DNA from: an uncultured Clostridia bacterium
GTDB taxonomy: Bacteria; Bacillota; Clostridia; UMGS1810
NCBI GenBank assembly: GCA_934463165.1
Contig: CAKSJG010000001.1
Span: 62,001 to 126,000, forward strand
Reading direction: 5' to 3'
DNA: 64,000 nucleotides
Shown: one piece after another, positions 55,320 to 64,000 of the stretch
Layout: each line of letters opens with the position of its first letter
Position numbering within the stretch: the stretch's first letter is position 1
The notes under the pieces: generated by a model
Database searches by the model: none
Told to the model about the DNA's origin: nothing
The model's input: the letters and a program-made list of their open reading frames with translations, nothing else
Program-made: the position numbers and the translations under genes

Positions 55320-56404
55320 AAAAAACAATATATATATTACTGATAGTAATTTCTTCCTTTATATATTCAAAACCCGTAATTGCCGATTATGATACATTAA
55401 TGAATGAAAAAAACACTTTCAGCAACATTGTTGATAAATATAATGACAGCGGCTTAAATTTATCTCTTGATTCCGACACTGATGCAAAAGGTTTTACATA
55501 TAAACTAAAGACATATTTATTGTCAGCACTTAACTCTGAAATAAGCAGTTCGCTGTATATCCTGATAGTTATATCTTTAATATGTATAATAGTATCGGTT
55601 TCAAATAATTTTATTTCCGATAATTTTATTCAGGAAGCTGCAAGTTTCGGATGCTATACCGTTATTTCTTATCTTATTGTAATAAGCTTTAAAACAGTTT
55701 TTGACTATTGTGTAAGTGCAATGTCGGATATTACGGACTTTATGGATATAACAATTCCGACATTCATGACGGTTTTGGCATCATCGGGATACGAAACAAC
55801 GGCTGTGTCAATTCAAAGTGTGTTTTTAATTATGTCATCATTTATATCACATATTATAAAAAATACGATTATGCCGGTTTTATTTGTTACGGGTGTACTC
55901 GGAGTGGTAAACGGTATGTCATATGACGGAAAGCTTACTAAGCTGATTACGCTTGTATCTAAAACTTCAAAATACACCATAGGTATTATTCTTACCGTAT
56001 TTGCCGGAATATTGACATTTTCCGGTTTTGGGACATCATCTGCTGATTCGCTAATGATAAGAACTGCTAAATACGCTGTTTCCAGCTTTGTGCCTATAGT
56101 CGGGAGCTGTCTTTCTGACACTCTGAGTACTGTTGTTTCATCTTCCGCTGCTCTTAAAAATCAAATGGGGTATATATGTTTTATTATTTTGATATTGATA
56201 TGTTTAATACCGATTGTAAAGACGGCTGTAGTTATTTTTATGTTTAAATTTTGTGCATCGATATCCATGATAATATCAAACAATAAGGTACCGGTTATGA
56301 TTGATTCCGTATCTGAATGTTTGATTACAATATGCTCTATGCTGCTTTTTGTAAGTGTGGTATTTGTTATTGTAATAGGAATTATTGCTTCTGTCGGAGG
56401 ATGA
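55316..56404 (+). CDS. spoIIIAE: Stage III sporulation protein AE
   Basis: A 362-residue polytopic membrane protein. The start (ATGA overlap with spoIIIAD) gives a signal-like N-terminus (KKTIYILLIVISSFIYSKPV), an outer segment, then about seven membrane spans including ITIPTFMTVLASSGYETTAV. Thought to form part of the channel ring. Confidence 0.92.
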   Translation: MKKTIYILLIVISSFIYSKPVIADYDTLMNEKNTFSNIVDKYNDSGLNLSLDSDTDAKGFTYKLKTYLLSALNSEISSSLYILIVISLICIIVSVSNNFISDNFIQEAASFGCYTVISYLIVISFKTVFDYCVSAMSDITDFMDITIPTFMTVLASSGYETTAVSIQSVFLIMSSFISHIIKNTIMPVLFVTGVLGVVNGMSYDGKLTKLITLVSKTSKYTIGIILTVFAGILTFSGFGTSSADSLMIRTAKYAVSSFVPIVGSCLSDTLSTVVSSSAALKNQMGYICFIILILICLIPIVKTAVVIFMFKFCASISMIISNNKVPVMIDSVSECLITICSMLLFVSVVFVIVIGIIASVGG

Positions 56405-56408
56405 AAAT

Positions 56409-56855
56409 ATGAGTGAGGTAAAATTATATGTCATAAAACTTATAGTTTTGATTATTGTTATACAAATAGGTAATGTTTTTTTGTCAAAGACTGCATATAA
56501 AAGAATTTTTAATTCAGTTTGCGGAGTAATAATATCGCTTATGATCGTTATGCCGATATTTGAATTTGTTACATCATTCAGAGCTGATATAACCGATAGA
56601 TCCGATTCAAAGACCGAAAGCTACATATCATTTAAAGATATATTTCAGAATAATCTCAAAAAAATTATAGAAAATGATATACGGGGATGTTTCAATATAA
56701 AATCCGATGTTGAGGTAAATACGGATTTTTCTGAATTGAAGATTATAATACATGCCGAAACAAACAATTCAAATTCAAAGAAAATTGCCGATTACGTAAA
56801 AAATAAATATTGCGGTGAAAAAGATACGGTGGTGATTAAAAATGAATTTTATTAA
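56409..56855 (+). CDS. spoIIIAF: Stage III sporulation protein AF
   Basis: A 148-residue protein with two N-terminal membrane segments (YVIKLIVLIIVIQIGNVFL; VCGVIISLMIVMPIFEFV) and a C-terminal ring-forming soluble domain. The ATG at 56409 has GGAGG upstream. Its end overlaps the spoIIIAG start by 14 bases. Confidence 0.88.
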   Translation: MSEVKLYVIKLIVLIIVIQIGNVFLSKTAYKRIFNSVCGVIISLMIVMPIFEFVTSFRADITDRSDSKTESYISFKDIFQNNLKKIIENDIRGCFNIKSDVEVNTDFSELKIIIHAETNNSNSKKIADYVKNKYCGEKDTVVIKNEFY

Positions 56856-57294
56856 ATCGGAAAAATTAAAATCCTTTATGACAGAAAAAAAGTCGTACGT
56901 ATATTTGATAATAATATTTGTCACCGGTTTATTTTTATTGATTGTTTTTAAGAGTGTACCCGCCGAAAATAACAGCAATATTTTTGACGCCGGCAAATAC
57001 GAAACAGATACTTATAATTCGGAAGAAAAGCGTATGGAAAAAATACTTTCCGAAATAGACGGCGTAGGGGAGTGCAGTGTTATGATTGTCAAAAACGATA
57101 AATTTGATAATGCAAGAACAGGTTTTTTATCAGATAATACAAAGACAATCGGACAGACTTATAACGGTGTAATTATCGTATGTGAAGGGGGAGATAATGA
57201 GGAGCTTATGTTTAAAATCCGAAGAGCTGTTTCTTCTGCACTGTCTGTACCAATATATAAAGTTGAAATATTAAAAAAAATCGGAGGAATATAA
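56842..57294 (+). CDS. spoIIIAG: Stage III sporulation protein AG
   Basis: A 150-residue protein with one N-terminal membrane segment (SYVYLIIIFVTGLFLLIVF) and an outer ring-building domain: KRMEKILSEIDGVGECSVMI, NGVIIVCEGGDNEELMFKI, AVSSALSVPIYKVEILK. This is the domain that forms the large ring across the intermembrane space in other species. Confidence 0.93.
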   Translation: MNFIKSEKLKSFMTEKKSYVYLIIIFVTGLFLLIVFKSVPAENNSNIFDAGKYETDTYNSEEKRMEKILSEIDGVGECSVMIVKNDKFDNARTGFLSDNTKTIGQTYNGVIIVCEGGDNEELMFKIRRAVSSALSVPIYKVEILKKIGGI

Positions 57295-57295
57295 A

Positions 57296-57808
57296 TTGTT
57301 CATGATAATAAAAAAGAAACATATAACGGCATGTGTGTTGATTGTTTTACTTTCAATAGCCGGATATTTAAATTTTAAGGGTGAAAAATCCGATAAATCA
57401 AGTAAACCGGTTTCGGCGCAAAATTCAGCGGACGGTGAAACCGGGGAGGCTGTTTTGGTATCGGGAAGTGAAGACTATTTTGCAAAAACAAAAAGCGAAC
57501 GTGATGTTGTGAGAAGCAAAACCTGCGATATGTTGAATAAGACAATAAATAATGATAAAATATCTGAAGAAAACAAAAAGAAGGCTGAAGAGAAAATTTT
57601 GCAAATTGCAGAAGATGTAGATAAAGAATCTAAATGTGAAGCTTTGTTGAGTGCTAAAGGATATGAAAAAAATATTGTTTTTATTAATGAGGGATCGGTA
57701 ACAGTTACAGTCGGTCAGAGGCTTAGCGAAACCGATACCGCAAAAATAAACGATATAATTTTTGAACAAACCGGAAATAATAATGTAAAAATAGTTGAAG
57801 TTAAATAA
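57296..57808 (+). CDS. spoIIIAH: Stage III sporulation protein AH
   Basis: A 170-residue protein with an N-terminal membrane segment (HITACVLIVLLSIAGYLNF), a linker, and a C-terminal domain (KSERDVVRSKTCDMLNKTIN; INEGSVTVTVGQ) that pairs with forespore SpoIIQ in B. subtilis. TTG at 57296 sits 8 bases after GGAGG; the ATG at 57302 would be 14 bases away, so TTG is preferred. Last gene of the operon. Confidence 0.92.
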   Translation: MFMIIKKKHITACVLIVLLSIAGYLNFKGEKSDKSSKPVSAQNSADGETGEAVLVSGSEDYFAKTKSERDVVRSKTCDMLNKTINNDKISEENKKKAEEKILQIAEDVDKESKCEALLSAKGYEKNIVFINEGSVTVTVGQRLSETDTAKINDIIFEQTGNNNVKIVEVK

Positions 57809-57848
57809 AATTTGTGTTATAATAAAGAAAAAATCTTGGAGGTAAATC

Positions 57849-58274
57849 ATGGATAACATAAATGAATTTAATGAACAAGAAAAAAATGACGGTACAATTA
57901 AAATTTCAGATGAGGTTATAGCAACAATAGCTTCTGTTGCTGTATCGGAAACTGATGGTGTTTGCAATTTGTCGGGCTCATTGACCGGCGAAATAGCAAT
58001 GAGATTCGGAAAGAAAAATATCAATAAGGGCATTAAGGTAACAACAGCCGATGATGGCACAGTGATTGATATCAGCATAACCGTAAAATACGGTATAAGA
58101 ATTCCTGATATTGCATGGGAAATTCAGGAAAATGTAAAGAAATCTGTTGAATCTATGTCGGGTCTTAATGTATTAAAGGTCAATATACATGTTGTCGGTG
58201 TAGAATTTGAGGATGAGAAAACTGTGACAGACGAAAAAAAACAAGAAAAAAAAGATGACAATGATATATCCTGA
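57849..58274 (+). CDS. Asp23/Gls24 family envelope protein
   Basis: A 141-residue Asp23-family protein. Core: KISDEVIATIASVAVSETDG, YGIRIPDIAWEIQENVKKSV, and VNIHVVGVEF, then a charged tail. The family sits at the membrane in Firmicutes and is linked to envelope stress, function not settled. It precedes nusB, as in many Clostridia. Confidence 0.93.
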   Translation: MDNINEFNEQEKNDGTIKISDEVIATIASVAVSETDGVCNLSGSLTGEIAMRFGKKNINKGIKVTTADDGTVIDISITVKYGIRIPDIAWEIQENVKKSVESMSGLNVLKVNIHVVGVEFEDEKTVTDEKKQEKKDDNDIS

Positions 58275-58318
58275 ATTAATCCGAATATTTTAAAGGATAT
58301 GTATTACGGAGGATTAAA

Positions 58319-58717
58319 ATGAGCAGAAGAGCGGCAAGAGAGTTTGCATTTAAAACCATATTTGAAATACCGTTTCATGATATCTGCGATGCAGGTGATA
58401 TAGCTTTATATAATAAGAACTGTAATGATGGTTTTTCAAATGAATCTGACAGGGATTATTATGATAAGGCAGTAAATATGTGTTTTGAAAACATTGATGA
58501 TATCGATAACAAAATTTCCGAACATTTGTCGGGGTGGAAAATTGAAAGACTGTCTAAAGTTAATCTTTCAATTCTTCGGTTGGCGTTGTGTGAAATTCTG
58601 TATTTTGACGATATACCGTATCAGGTATCAATTAATGAAGCTGTTGAAATGGCAAAAAAATACGGGGAAGACGGTGCGCCGAATTTTATAAACGGAGTGT
58701 TGGCTTCAATAATATAA
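58319..58717 (+). CDS. nusB: Transcription antitermination factor NusB
   Basis: A 132-residue all-helical RNA-binding protein that acts with NusE in rRNA antitermination. Starts SRRAAREFAFKTIFEI and has WKIERLSKVNLSILRLALCE, then YQVSINEAVEMAKKYGEDGA and FINGVLASI, all typical. Confidence 0.95.
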   Translation: MSRRAAREFAFKTIFEIPFHDICDAGDIALYNKNCNDGFSNESDRDYYDKAVNMCFENIDDIDNKISEHLSGWKIERLSKVNLSILRLALCEILYFDDIPYQVSINEAVEMAKKYGEDGAPNFINGVLASII

Positions 58718-58730
58718 AACGGAGAAGAAA

Positions 58731-59951
58731 ATGCCTGTTATAACTGTGTCACAGCTTAATAATTATATGAAAAGGTTTGTTGACGGAAACATTCATTTAA
58801 CCGGTTTGTGGATTAAAGGCGAAATTTCTAACTGTAAGCAACATTACAGCGGACATATTTATTTAACACTAAAGGACAGCCTGTCTGTTCTTAAAGTTAT
58901 AATGTTTCGATCATATTGTGAAAAGTTGAAATTTCGTCCCGAAAATGGTATGCGTGTTATGATTTTCGGCAATGTTTCCGTATTCGAAAGAGACGGAATT
59001 TATCAGCTTTATGCCGAAAAAATTATACCGGATGGTGTTGGCGAGCTTTACGCCGCATACAGGCAATTGAAAGCAAGGCTTGATGAAGAGGGGTTATTCA
59101 GAGAATCGGTAAAAAAGAAAATACCGGTTTATCCCAAAAGGATTGCCGTCGTTACATCACCGACAGGGGCAGCACTAAGGGATATTATTAATATAATTAC
59201 TCGAAGATATCCTTTGTGTCATATTCGAATTTATCCCGTAAAAGTTCAGGGCATAGGAGCCGCCGATTCTATTTGTGATGCTTTAAAAAGAATTTCAGAA
59301 AATAAGGATTGTGATACTGTAATTCTCGGGCGAGGCGGCGGCAGTCTGGAGGATTTGTGGGCTTTTAATGAGGAAAAAACCGCATATGCCATATACAATT
59401 GCAGTATTCCGGTGATATCGGCCGTAGGACATGAAACCGACTATACGATATCTGATTTTGTAGCTGATTTGCGGGCTCCGACACCGTCGGCCGCAGCGGA
59501 ACTTGCCGTGCCCGACGCCGGCGAGCTTTGGTATAAGCTTGATAACTATGTATCGTCTATGACATCTTCGGTTGTATCCGCATACAGGCATGCCGAGTTA
59601 TCGCTCAAAGTTATGGATGACGAATTTCTGCTGTCTTCTGAAATGAGCATAATGCTTAATAAGCAATTAATGTTTCAAAATGTTTTGCAGCAAATTAATA
59701 ACAGTTGTAATTATTTTATTGCAGGTATTTCCGGAAGAGTTTCATCTCTTAATTCAGAACTAAATGCTTTGAATCCGGATAATGTCTTAAAAAGAGGATA
59801 TTCATATGTTACATCACCGGATGGACATGTTCTTGATTTTGATGATCTGAAAATAGGGGACAGTGTTAACGTTATTTTCGATAAGGGAATTCTTGAATGT
59901 AAAATTTTAAATCTGAAAAAGACAAAACGGAGGAATAATTTTGGGAAGTAA
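58731..59951 (+). CDS. xseA: Exodeoxyribonuclease VII, large subunit
   Basis: A 406-residue nuclease subunit. N-terminal OB fold (LWIKGEISNCKQHYSGHIYL), then the catalytic domain with VVTSPTGAALRDIINII, VILGRGGGSLEDLWAFNEE and SAVGHETDYTISDFVADLRA, then PTPSAAAEL. It overlaps xseB by 11 bases. Confidence 0.96.
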   Translation: MPVITVSQLNNYMKRFVDGNIHLTGLWIKGEISNCKQHYSGHIYLTLKDSLSVLKVIMFRSYCEKLKFRPENGMRVMIFGNVSVFERDGIYQLYAEKIIPDGVGELYAAYRQLKARLDEEGLFRESVKKKIPVYPKRIAVVTSPTGAALRDIINIITRRYPLCHIRIYPVKVQGIGAADSICDALKRISENKDCDTVILGRGGGSLEDLWAFNEEKTAYAIYNCSIPVISAVGHETDYTISDFVADLRAPTPSAAAELAVPDAGELWYKLDNYVSSMTSSVVSAYRHAELSLKVMDDEFLLSSEMSIMLNKQLMFQNVLQQINNSCNYFIAGISGRVSSLNSELNALNPDNVLKRGYSYVTSPDGHVLDFDDLKIGDSVNVIFDKGILECKILNLKKTKRRNNFGK

Positions 59952-60171
59952 AATAACTTTTGAGGAATCAATGTCTAAACTTGAAGAAATAGTGCAAAAA
60001 CTCAATGAGGGTAATGTCGGACTTGACGAAAGTATCACCTTGTATGAACAGGGTATTAAGCTTGCAAAGCAATGCAGTACAAAATTAAAACAGGCAAAGC
60101 AAAAAATAGAATTGATAAATGAAAACAATAATATAGAAATTAAAAATCTTTCTGAAATATCGGAGAATTAA
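59941..60171 (+). CDS. xseB: Exodeoxyribonuclease VII, small subunit
   Basis: A 76-residue helical partner of XseA: TFEESMSKLEEIVQKLNEGN and SITLYEQGIKLAKQCS. Starts at TTG with CGGAGG 6 bases upstream. Confidence 0.95.
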   Translation: MGSKITFEESMSKLEEIVQKLNEGNVGLDESITLYEQGIKLAKQCSTKLKQAKQKIELINENNNIEIKNLSEISEN

Positions 60172-60174
60172 ATT

Positions 60175-61017
60175 ATGAATTTTGTGCAAGAATATAAAAA
60201 TAAAATAAATAATATAGACAGTTATATACATAACTTTTTGAATAACTATAGAGACAGTAATACGGAACTTTTTGAATCAATGAAGTACAGCACATTAAAC
60301 GGAGGCAAACGTCTTCGTTCTGTTATGTGCAACGAAGTATGCTCTATGCTCGGAGGAAAAGAAGAAGTATCAATGCCGTTTGCAGCTTCAATTGAGCTTA
60401 TTCATGCATATTCGCTTGTTCATGACGATCTTCCGGCAATGGATAATTCTGATATGAGAAGAGGAATGTTAAGCTGTCATAAAAAATTCGGTGACGCAAA
60501 TGCTATTTTGTGCGGTGATGCGCTGCTTAACAGCGCATATGAGCTTATGGCAATGCACTGCAAGAATGATACGGATATTAAAGCAATGCAAATCATTGCC
60601 GGATCTGCAGGTGCGCTCGGTATGATAGACGGTCAGTCAATTGATTTAAAAATATCCTCTGACAGCAGCGTTGATGCCGAGACACTTACAATTCTTGTTG
60701 AGAAAAAAACAATGGCAATTATTAGGGCTGCAATAGTCTCGGGTGCATATCTGGCAAATGCCGATTCCGATACGGTTAATTGTATGAATGATTTTGCATA
60801 TAGTCTGGGAATTGCTTTCCAAATCAGAGATGATTTTGAAGATGCATGTGAGGATTGTGACTCAAATTCAAATTCTCCGAATTTTATAAATGCTCTCGGA
60901 AAAGAAAAAGCAAGTGAACTTCTCAAATATCACTGCAATATTTCTATGAATATTCTGAATAGGTTTAAAAACAACAAATTTTTGATTGATTTTCATAATT
61001 TCCTTTTTGGAAAATGA
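60175..61017 (+). CDS. ispA: Polyprenyl (farnesyl/geranyl) diphosphate synthase
   Basis: A 280-residue trans-prenyltransferase. Substrate Lys/Arg region LNGGKRLRSVM, first Asp-rich motif VHDDLPAMDNSDMRRG (the four-residue DDLPAMD spacing of bacterial FPP synthases), and second motif IRDDFED. Slightly shorter than usual C-terminally. Together with dxs it supplies undecaprenyl and quinone precursors. Confidence 0.95.
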   Translation: MNFVQEYKNKINNIDSYIHNFLNNYRDSNTELFESMKYSTLNGGKRLRSVMCNEVCSMLGGKEEVSMPFAASIELIHAYSLVHDDLPAMDNSDMRRGMLSCHKKFGDANAILCGDALLNSAYELMAMHCKNDTDIKAMQIIAGSAGALGMIDGQSIDLKISSDSSVDAETLTILVEKKTMAIIRAAIVSGAYLANADSDTVNCMNDFAYSLGIAFQIRDDFEDACEDCDSNSNSPNFINALGKEKASELLKYHCNISMNILNRFKNNKFLIDFHNFLFGK

Positions 61018-61051
61018 ACTCAATTATAACTGATAATAAAAAGGATAAAAC

Positions 61052-62926
61052 ATGAATCTGATTGAAAAACTTTCTGATAAAGATTATATCAAAAAATTAA
61101 ATAACAGAAATTCTTCTCTTGTTTGTTCTGAAATAAGGCGTTTTCTTGTTGAAAACGTTATGAAAACCGGTGGCCATCTTGCATCGAATTTGGGTGTTGT
61201 TGAGTTGACGATTGCAATGCATAAAGTTTTCGATTTTCCAAAAGATAAGGTTGTGTTTGATGTAGGGCATCAGAGCTATGTTCATAAAATTTTAAGCGGA
61301 CGTTGTAACAGCTTTTCTACTCTCAGACAACTTGATGGAATGTCGGGATTTCCGAAACGTGAGGAAAGCGAATATGATTGCTTTGATACAGGTCATTCAA
61401 GCACATCCATATCAGCAGCGCTTGGCATTGCAAAGGCCAGAGATTTAAATAATGATAAATTTAATGTCATAGCCTTTATAGGTGACGGTGCTTTAGGAGG
61501 CGGAATGGCATTTGAGGCGATGAACGATGCCGGGGCATCAGAGACAAAAATTATCATTATTTTAAATGATAATGAAATGTCTATCAGCAAAAATGTAGGC
61601 GGCTTATCGGCGCATTTAAGCATGTTGAGATTGGACAAGGGATATATTAATGCAAAAACAAGAATGCATAAGCTTTTGAATAAAACCGGAACGGTCGGAA
61701 ATAAAATAACAAAATTTATTAAGGATACGAAAAATGCAATAAAATATGCGGCTATTGAAGTTCCTATGTTTGAAGACCTCGGAATAACATATATAGGTAT
61801 AATTGACGGTCATAATATTGACGATTTGTCCGATGCTCTTGAAAAGGCCAAGCATATAAACGGTCCGGTGTTAATACATACATTTACGGTAAAGGGTAGG
61901 GGATATGCACCTGCCGAAAAAAATCCGGATATATTTCACGGTGTTTCACCGGCAAATAATACAGACGATATATCTTTAAAAAAACAAATTACCTATTCCG
62001 AATTATTTGGTAAATATATATGCTGCAAGGCAGAAAAAAATAAAAATATAGCAGCAATTACGGCAGCAATGAGAAGCGGATGCGGCCTTACAAAATTTTC
62101 CGAGCTTTATCCGAACAGGTTTTATGATGTGGGCATAGCGGAACAGCATGCAGTTACATTTGCCGGAGGTTTGGCAACGCAGGGGATTATTCCCGTATTC
62201 AGCGTTTATTCGACATTTTTACAGCGGGCATATGATCAGATATTACATGATATATGCTTGCAAAACTTACATGTAGTTTTTGCGGTAGACCGAGCCGGAA
62301 TTGTCGGCAATGACGGTGAAACACACCAGGGAATTTTTGATTTTTCATATCTTCTTCATATTCCCAATATAACAGTTTTGGCTCCGACATGTGAAAAAGA
62401 TTTTATTCAAATGTTTGATTATGCAATTGACAAGGTCGGCGGTCCTGTAGCAATAAGATATCCGCGAGAAAATATTTCCGTCAGGGATTGTGATGATTTT
62501 AAACCCGATAAATTTGAAATGACGGATTACCATGATAATAAAATATTAATAATCGGTATAGGCCGAATGTATAACTGTGCCGTACAAACAATGAATATAT
62601 TAAAAAAAGACGGCTACGATGCCGGAGTTGTAGGTGTAAAAAAGATTAAGCCTATAGATGCAAAAATGCTTGATTCTATTGTCGGTAAATGTACTGCTGT
62701 GATAACTATTGAAGATAATGAAATTACCGGAGGAGCCGGGGAATATTTGATGTCACAGACAAACAGACATAACCGCAGCAAATTTATAAATGTCGGTTGT
62801 GATGATTGCTTTGTGAAACAGGGTACACCTGCTGAACTCTTTGAAAGATATGGCATTAATGCAAAAAATATAAGTAATATGATAAAAAAGGAATTGTCGG
62901 ATAATGAAAAGCAGACTCGATATTGA
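61052..62926 (+). CDS. dxs: 1-deoxy-D-xylulose-5-phosphate synthase
   Basis: A 624-residue thiamine-diphosphate enzyme, first step of the MEP pathway. GHQSYVHKILSGR, ThDP motif IGDGALGGGMAFEAMNDAG with LNDNEMSIS, catalytic Glu in YDVGIAEQHAVTFAGGLA, DRAGIVGNDGETHQG, and C-terminal transketolase-like ITIEDNEITGGAGE. Overlaps tlyA by 23 bases. Confidence 0.96.
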   Translation: MNLIEKLSDKDYIKKLNNRNSSLVCSEIRRFLVENVMKTGGHLASNLGVVELTIAMHKVFDFPKDKVVFDVGHQSYVHKILSGRCNSFSTLRQLDGMSGFPKREESEYDCFDTGHSSTSISAALGIAKARDLNNDKFNVIAFIGDGALGGGMAFEAMNDAGASETKIIIILNDNEMSISKNVGGLSAHLSMLRLDKGYINAKTRMHKLLNKTGTVGNKITKFIKDTKNAIKYAAIEVPMFEDLGITYIGIIDGHNIDDLSDALEKAKHINGPVLIHTFTVKGRGYAPAEKNPDIFHGVSPANNTDDISLKKQITYSELFGKYICCKAEKNKNIAAITAAMRSGCGLTKFSELYPNRFYDVGIAEQHAVTFAGGLATQGIIPVFSVYSTFLQRAYDQILHDICLQNLHVVFAVDRAGIVGNDGETHQGIFDFSYLLHIPNITVLAPTCEKDFIQMFDYAIDKVGGPVAIRYPRENISVRDCDDFKPDKFEMTDYHDNKILIIGIGRMYNCAVQTMNILKKDGYDAGVVGVKKIKPIDAKMLDSIVGKCTAVITIEDNEITGGAGEYLMSQTNRHNRSKFINVGCDDCFVKQGTPAELFERYGINAKNISNMIKKELSDNEKQTRY

Positions 62927-63710
62927 AATGGTTAATAAAGGACTGACAGAAAGCAGAGAAAAGGCCAAGGCCCTGATAATGGAAGGGATTGTATATGTTA
63001 ACAATCAAAAAGCATTAAAGGCCGGTGATAAAATTAATGACGGTGACACAATAGAAATCCGCGGAAAAAAGCTTCCTTATGTCAGCAGAGGCGGGCTCAA
63101 ACTGGAAAAGGCAGTAAATGTTTTTAATATAAATCTTGATGATAAAATTTGTATGGATATCGGCGCATCAACAGGGGGATTTACGGATTGCATGCTTCAA
63201 AACGGAGCAAAAAAAATATATGCTGTAGATGTAGGTTACGGTCAACTTGCCTGGAAATTAAGAAATGATGAGCGAGTTGTAAATATGGAACGAACAAATA
63301 TAAGATATATAGATAAATCGCTAATTATTGATCCGATATCATTTATTTCAATCGATGTTGCTTTCATTTCACTGAAATTGGTCTTACCCGTTGCTATGGA
63401 TATTTTGAGTGATGGCGGCAGTATTGTTGCTCTTATTAAACCGCAATTTGAGGCAGGACGTGAAGAGGTCGGCAAAAACGGTGTTGTAAAAGATATAAAA
63501 ATACATAGGAAAGTTATAAAAGAAATAATTGATTTTGCTGCCGATATCGGATTTTCGGTTGGAAATTTGGACTATTCGCCGATAAGGGGGCCCGAGGGAA
63601 ATATAGAATTTTTATTGCTGTTAAAAAAAGACGGACTTAATATTAAAAATGTCAGCGAAAAAATCATTGATGATAGAACTGATAAGGCCCATGAAACAGA
63701 TAAAAATTAA
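62904..63710 (+). CDS. tlyA: TlyA-family rRNA 2'-O-methyltransferase/hemolysin homologue
   Basis: A 268-residue protein: N-terminal S4 RNA-binding domain (RLDIEMVNKGLTESREKAKA) and an FtsJ-like methyltransferase with MDIGASTGGFTDCML, AVDVGYGQLAWKLR and FISIDVAFISLKLVLP. In mycobacteria TlyA methylates 16S and 23S rRNA. In Clostridia it usually lies between dxs and recN or argR. Confidence 0.93.
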   Translation: MKSRLDIEMVNKGLTESREKAKALIMEGIVYVNNQKALKAGDKINDGDTIEIRGKKLPYVSRGGLKLEKAVNVFNINLDDKICMDIGASTGGFTDCMLQNGAKKIYAVDVGYGQLAWKLRNDERVVNMERTNIRYIDKSLIIDPISFISIDVAFISLKLVLPVAMDILSDGGSIVALIKPQFEAGREEVGKNGVVKDIKIHRKVIKEIIDFAADIGFSVGNLDYSPIRGPEGNIEFLLLLKKDGLNIKNVSEKIIDDRTDKAHETDKN

Positions 63711-63728
63711 TACAAAGAGGTCTTTGAT

Positions 63729-64000
63729 ATGAACAACAAGAGAAAAGAAAAAACAAATAAGAAAAACAATGATCTGTCTTTTTCTGAAATATTAAAGGAT
63801 TCTATTGAATTAATGAATGAATATGACGTTTCCGATTATTGCAAAGATGAGAGCTGGAAAGATTATGATGATAATGTGAAATCCGAACCCAATACAGTCG
63901 CTGATAATAAAGCGAGCTCTGCAACAGAGAAAAGTCATGAGAAAAAGAGCAAGAAAACAGTGATAACTTCAATACATAAGGATCACAGAAAGCGAGTAAG
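63729..64000 (+). CDS. Probable RadC-family protein, 5' part (cut by window end)
   Basis: An ATG at 63729, 9 bases after AAAGAGG, opens a frame to the end of the window (90 codons). The first 75 residues are charged and probably disordered (EILKDSIELMNEYDVSDY). The last visible residues, SIHKDHRKRV, match the start of RadC/UPF0758 proteins, which often read HKGHRxRxRERF. The call depends on this short match. Confidence 0.55.
   Translation, partial: MNNKRKEKTNKKNNDLSFSEILKDSIELMNEYDVSDYCKDESWKDYDDNVKSEPNTVADNKASSATEKSHEKKSKKTVITSIHKDHRKRV

Noticed and set aside
57425..58078. A 217-codon minus-strand frame across spoIIIAH and the asp23-like gene.
   Set aside because: The opposite strand has two family-matching genes with ribosome binding sites; this frame has no recognisable domain.
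1..64000. tRNA, rRNA, CRISPR arrays and intact insertion sequences.
   Set aside because: Intergenic gaps were read for cloverleaf ends, regular spaced repeats and transposase motifs; none was found. A tool-based scan could still reveal weak cases.

Overview
The window is a chromosomal segment of an AT-rich, endospore-forming member of the Bacillota, most likely class Clostridia. The evidence is a divergently transcribed sigH and complete spoIIIAA-AH operon, a walRK/yycHI-type operon, a glmS ribozyme, strong GGAGG ribosome binding sites, frequent TTG/GTG starts and promoters of the TTGACA-17-TATAAT type. A GH18/LysM protein and an LTA-synthase-like protein fit a Gram-positive spore former. The gene content (lone sugar-type binding protein, GH13, glycyl radical enzyme) would suit a gut anaerobe, but that is inference. 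No tRNA, rRNA, CRISPR array or intact transposon was found.

Layout. 1-956: 3' part of purF. 1096-1826: two small genes (ribbon-helix-helix protein, zinc-ribbon membrane protein). 1916-8415 (minus): apparent six-gene operon walR-walK-yycH-yycI-ebfC-pyk. 8585-10486: rpsB-tsf with a structured leader. 10522-12514: divergent GH18/LysM glycosidase and amidase. 12609-14441: lone lipoprotein binding protein with its own promoter and terminator. 14521-18212: SDR, trmK, Nif3-like, FAD protein. 18264-19821 (minus): ECF sigma factor and putative anti-sigma. 20050-28253: acyltransferase, ABC exporter, THUMP methyltransferase, RNase Z, LTA synthase family, galE. 28458-33352: phosphoglycerate-mutase/homoserine-kinase-like protein, a two-component system and HtrA. 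33453-35704: divergent GH13 and AraC regulator. 35767-43360: aroQ-leuC-leuD-leuB, a secreted Asp-box protein, a phenylacetate-CoA-ligase-like protein and an ACT protein.

43654-48912 is the most accessory part. A divergent AraC regulator faces a glycyl radical activating enzyme, an SDR dehydrogenase and a glycyl radical enzyme whose frame breaks at an A7 run that could be a -1 slippery site. A decayed M20 peptidase with a GC-rich 5' part follows. The next stretch, to the rpsI 3' end, may be an old integration boundary. This cluster is the best candidate for an undescribed pathway.

49108-52180: rplM-rpsI (minus), then the glmS ribozyme and glmS. 52289-52440: a tiny unit with a 16-codon frame, an occluded ribosome binding site and a strong terminator. 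52464-57808: sigH (minus) opposite spoIIIAA-AH. 57849-64000: asp23-like, nusB, xseA, xseB, ispA, dxs, tlyA and the start of a probable radC.
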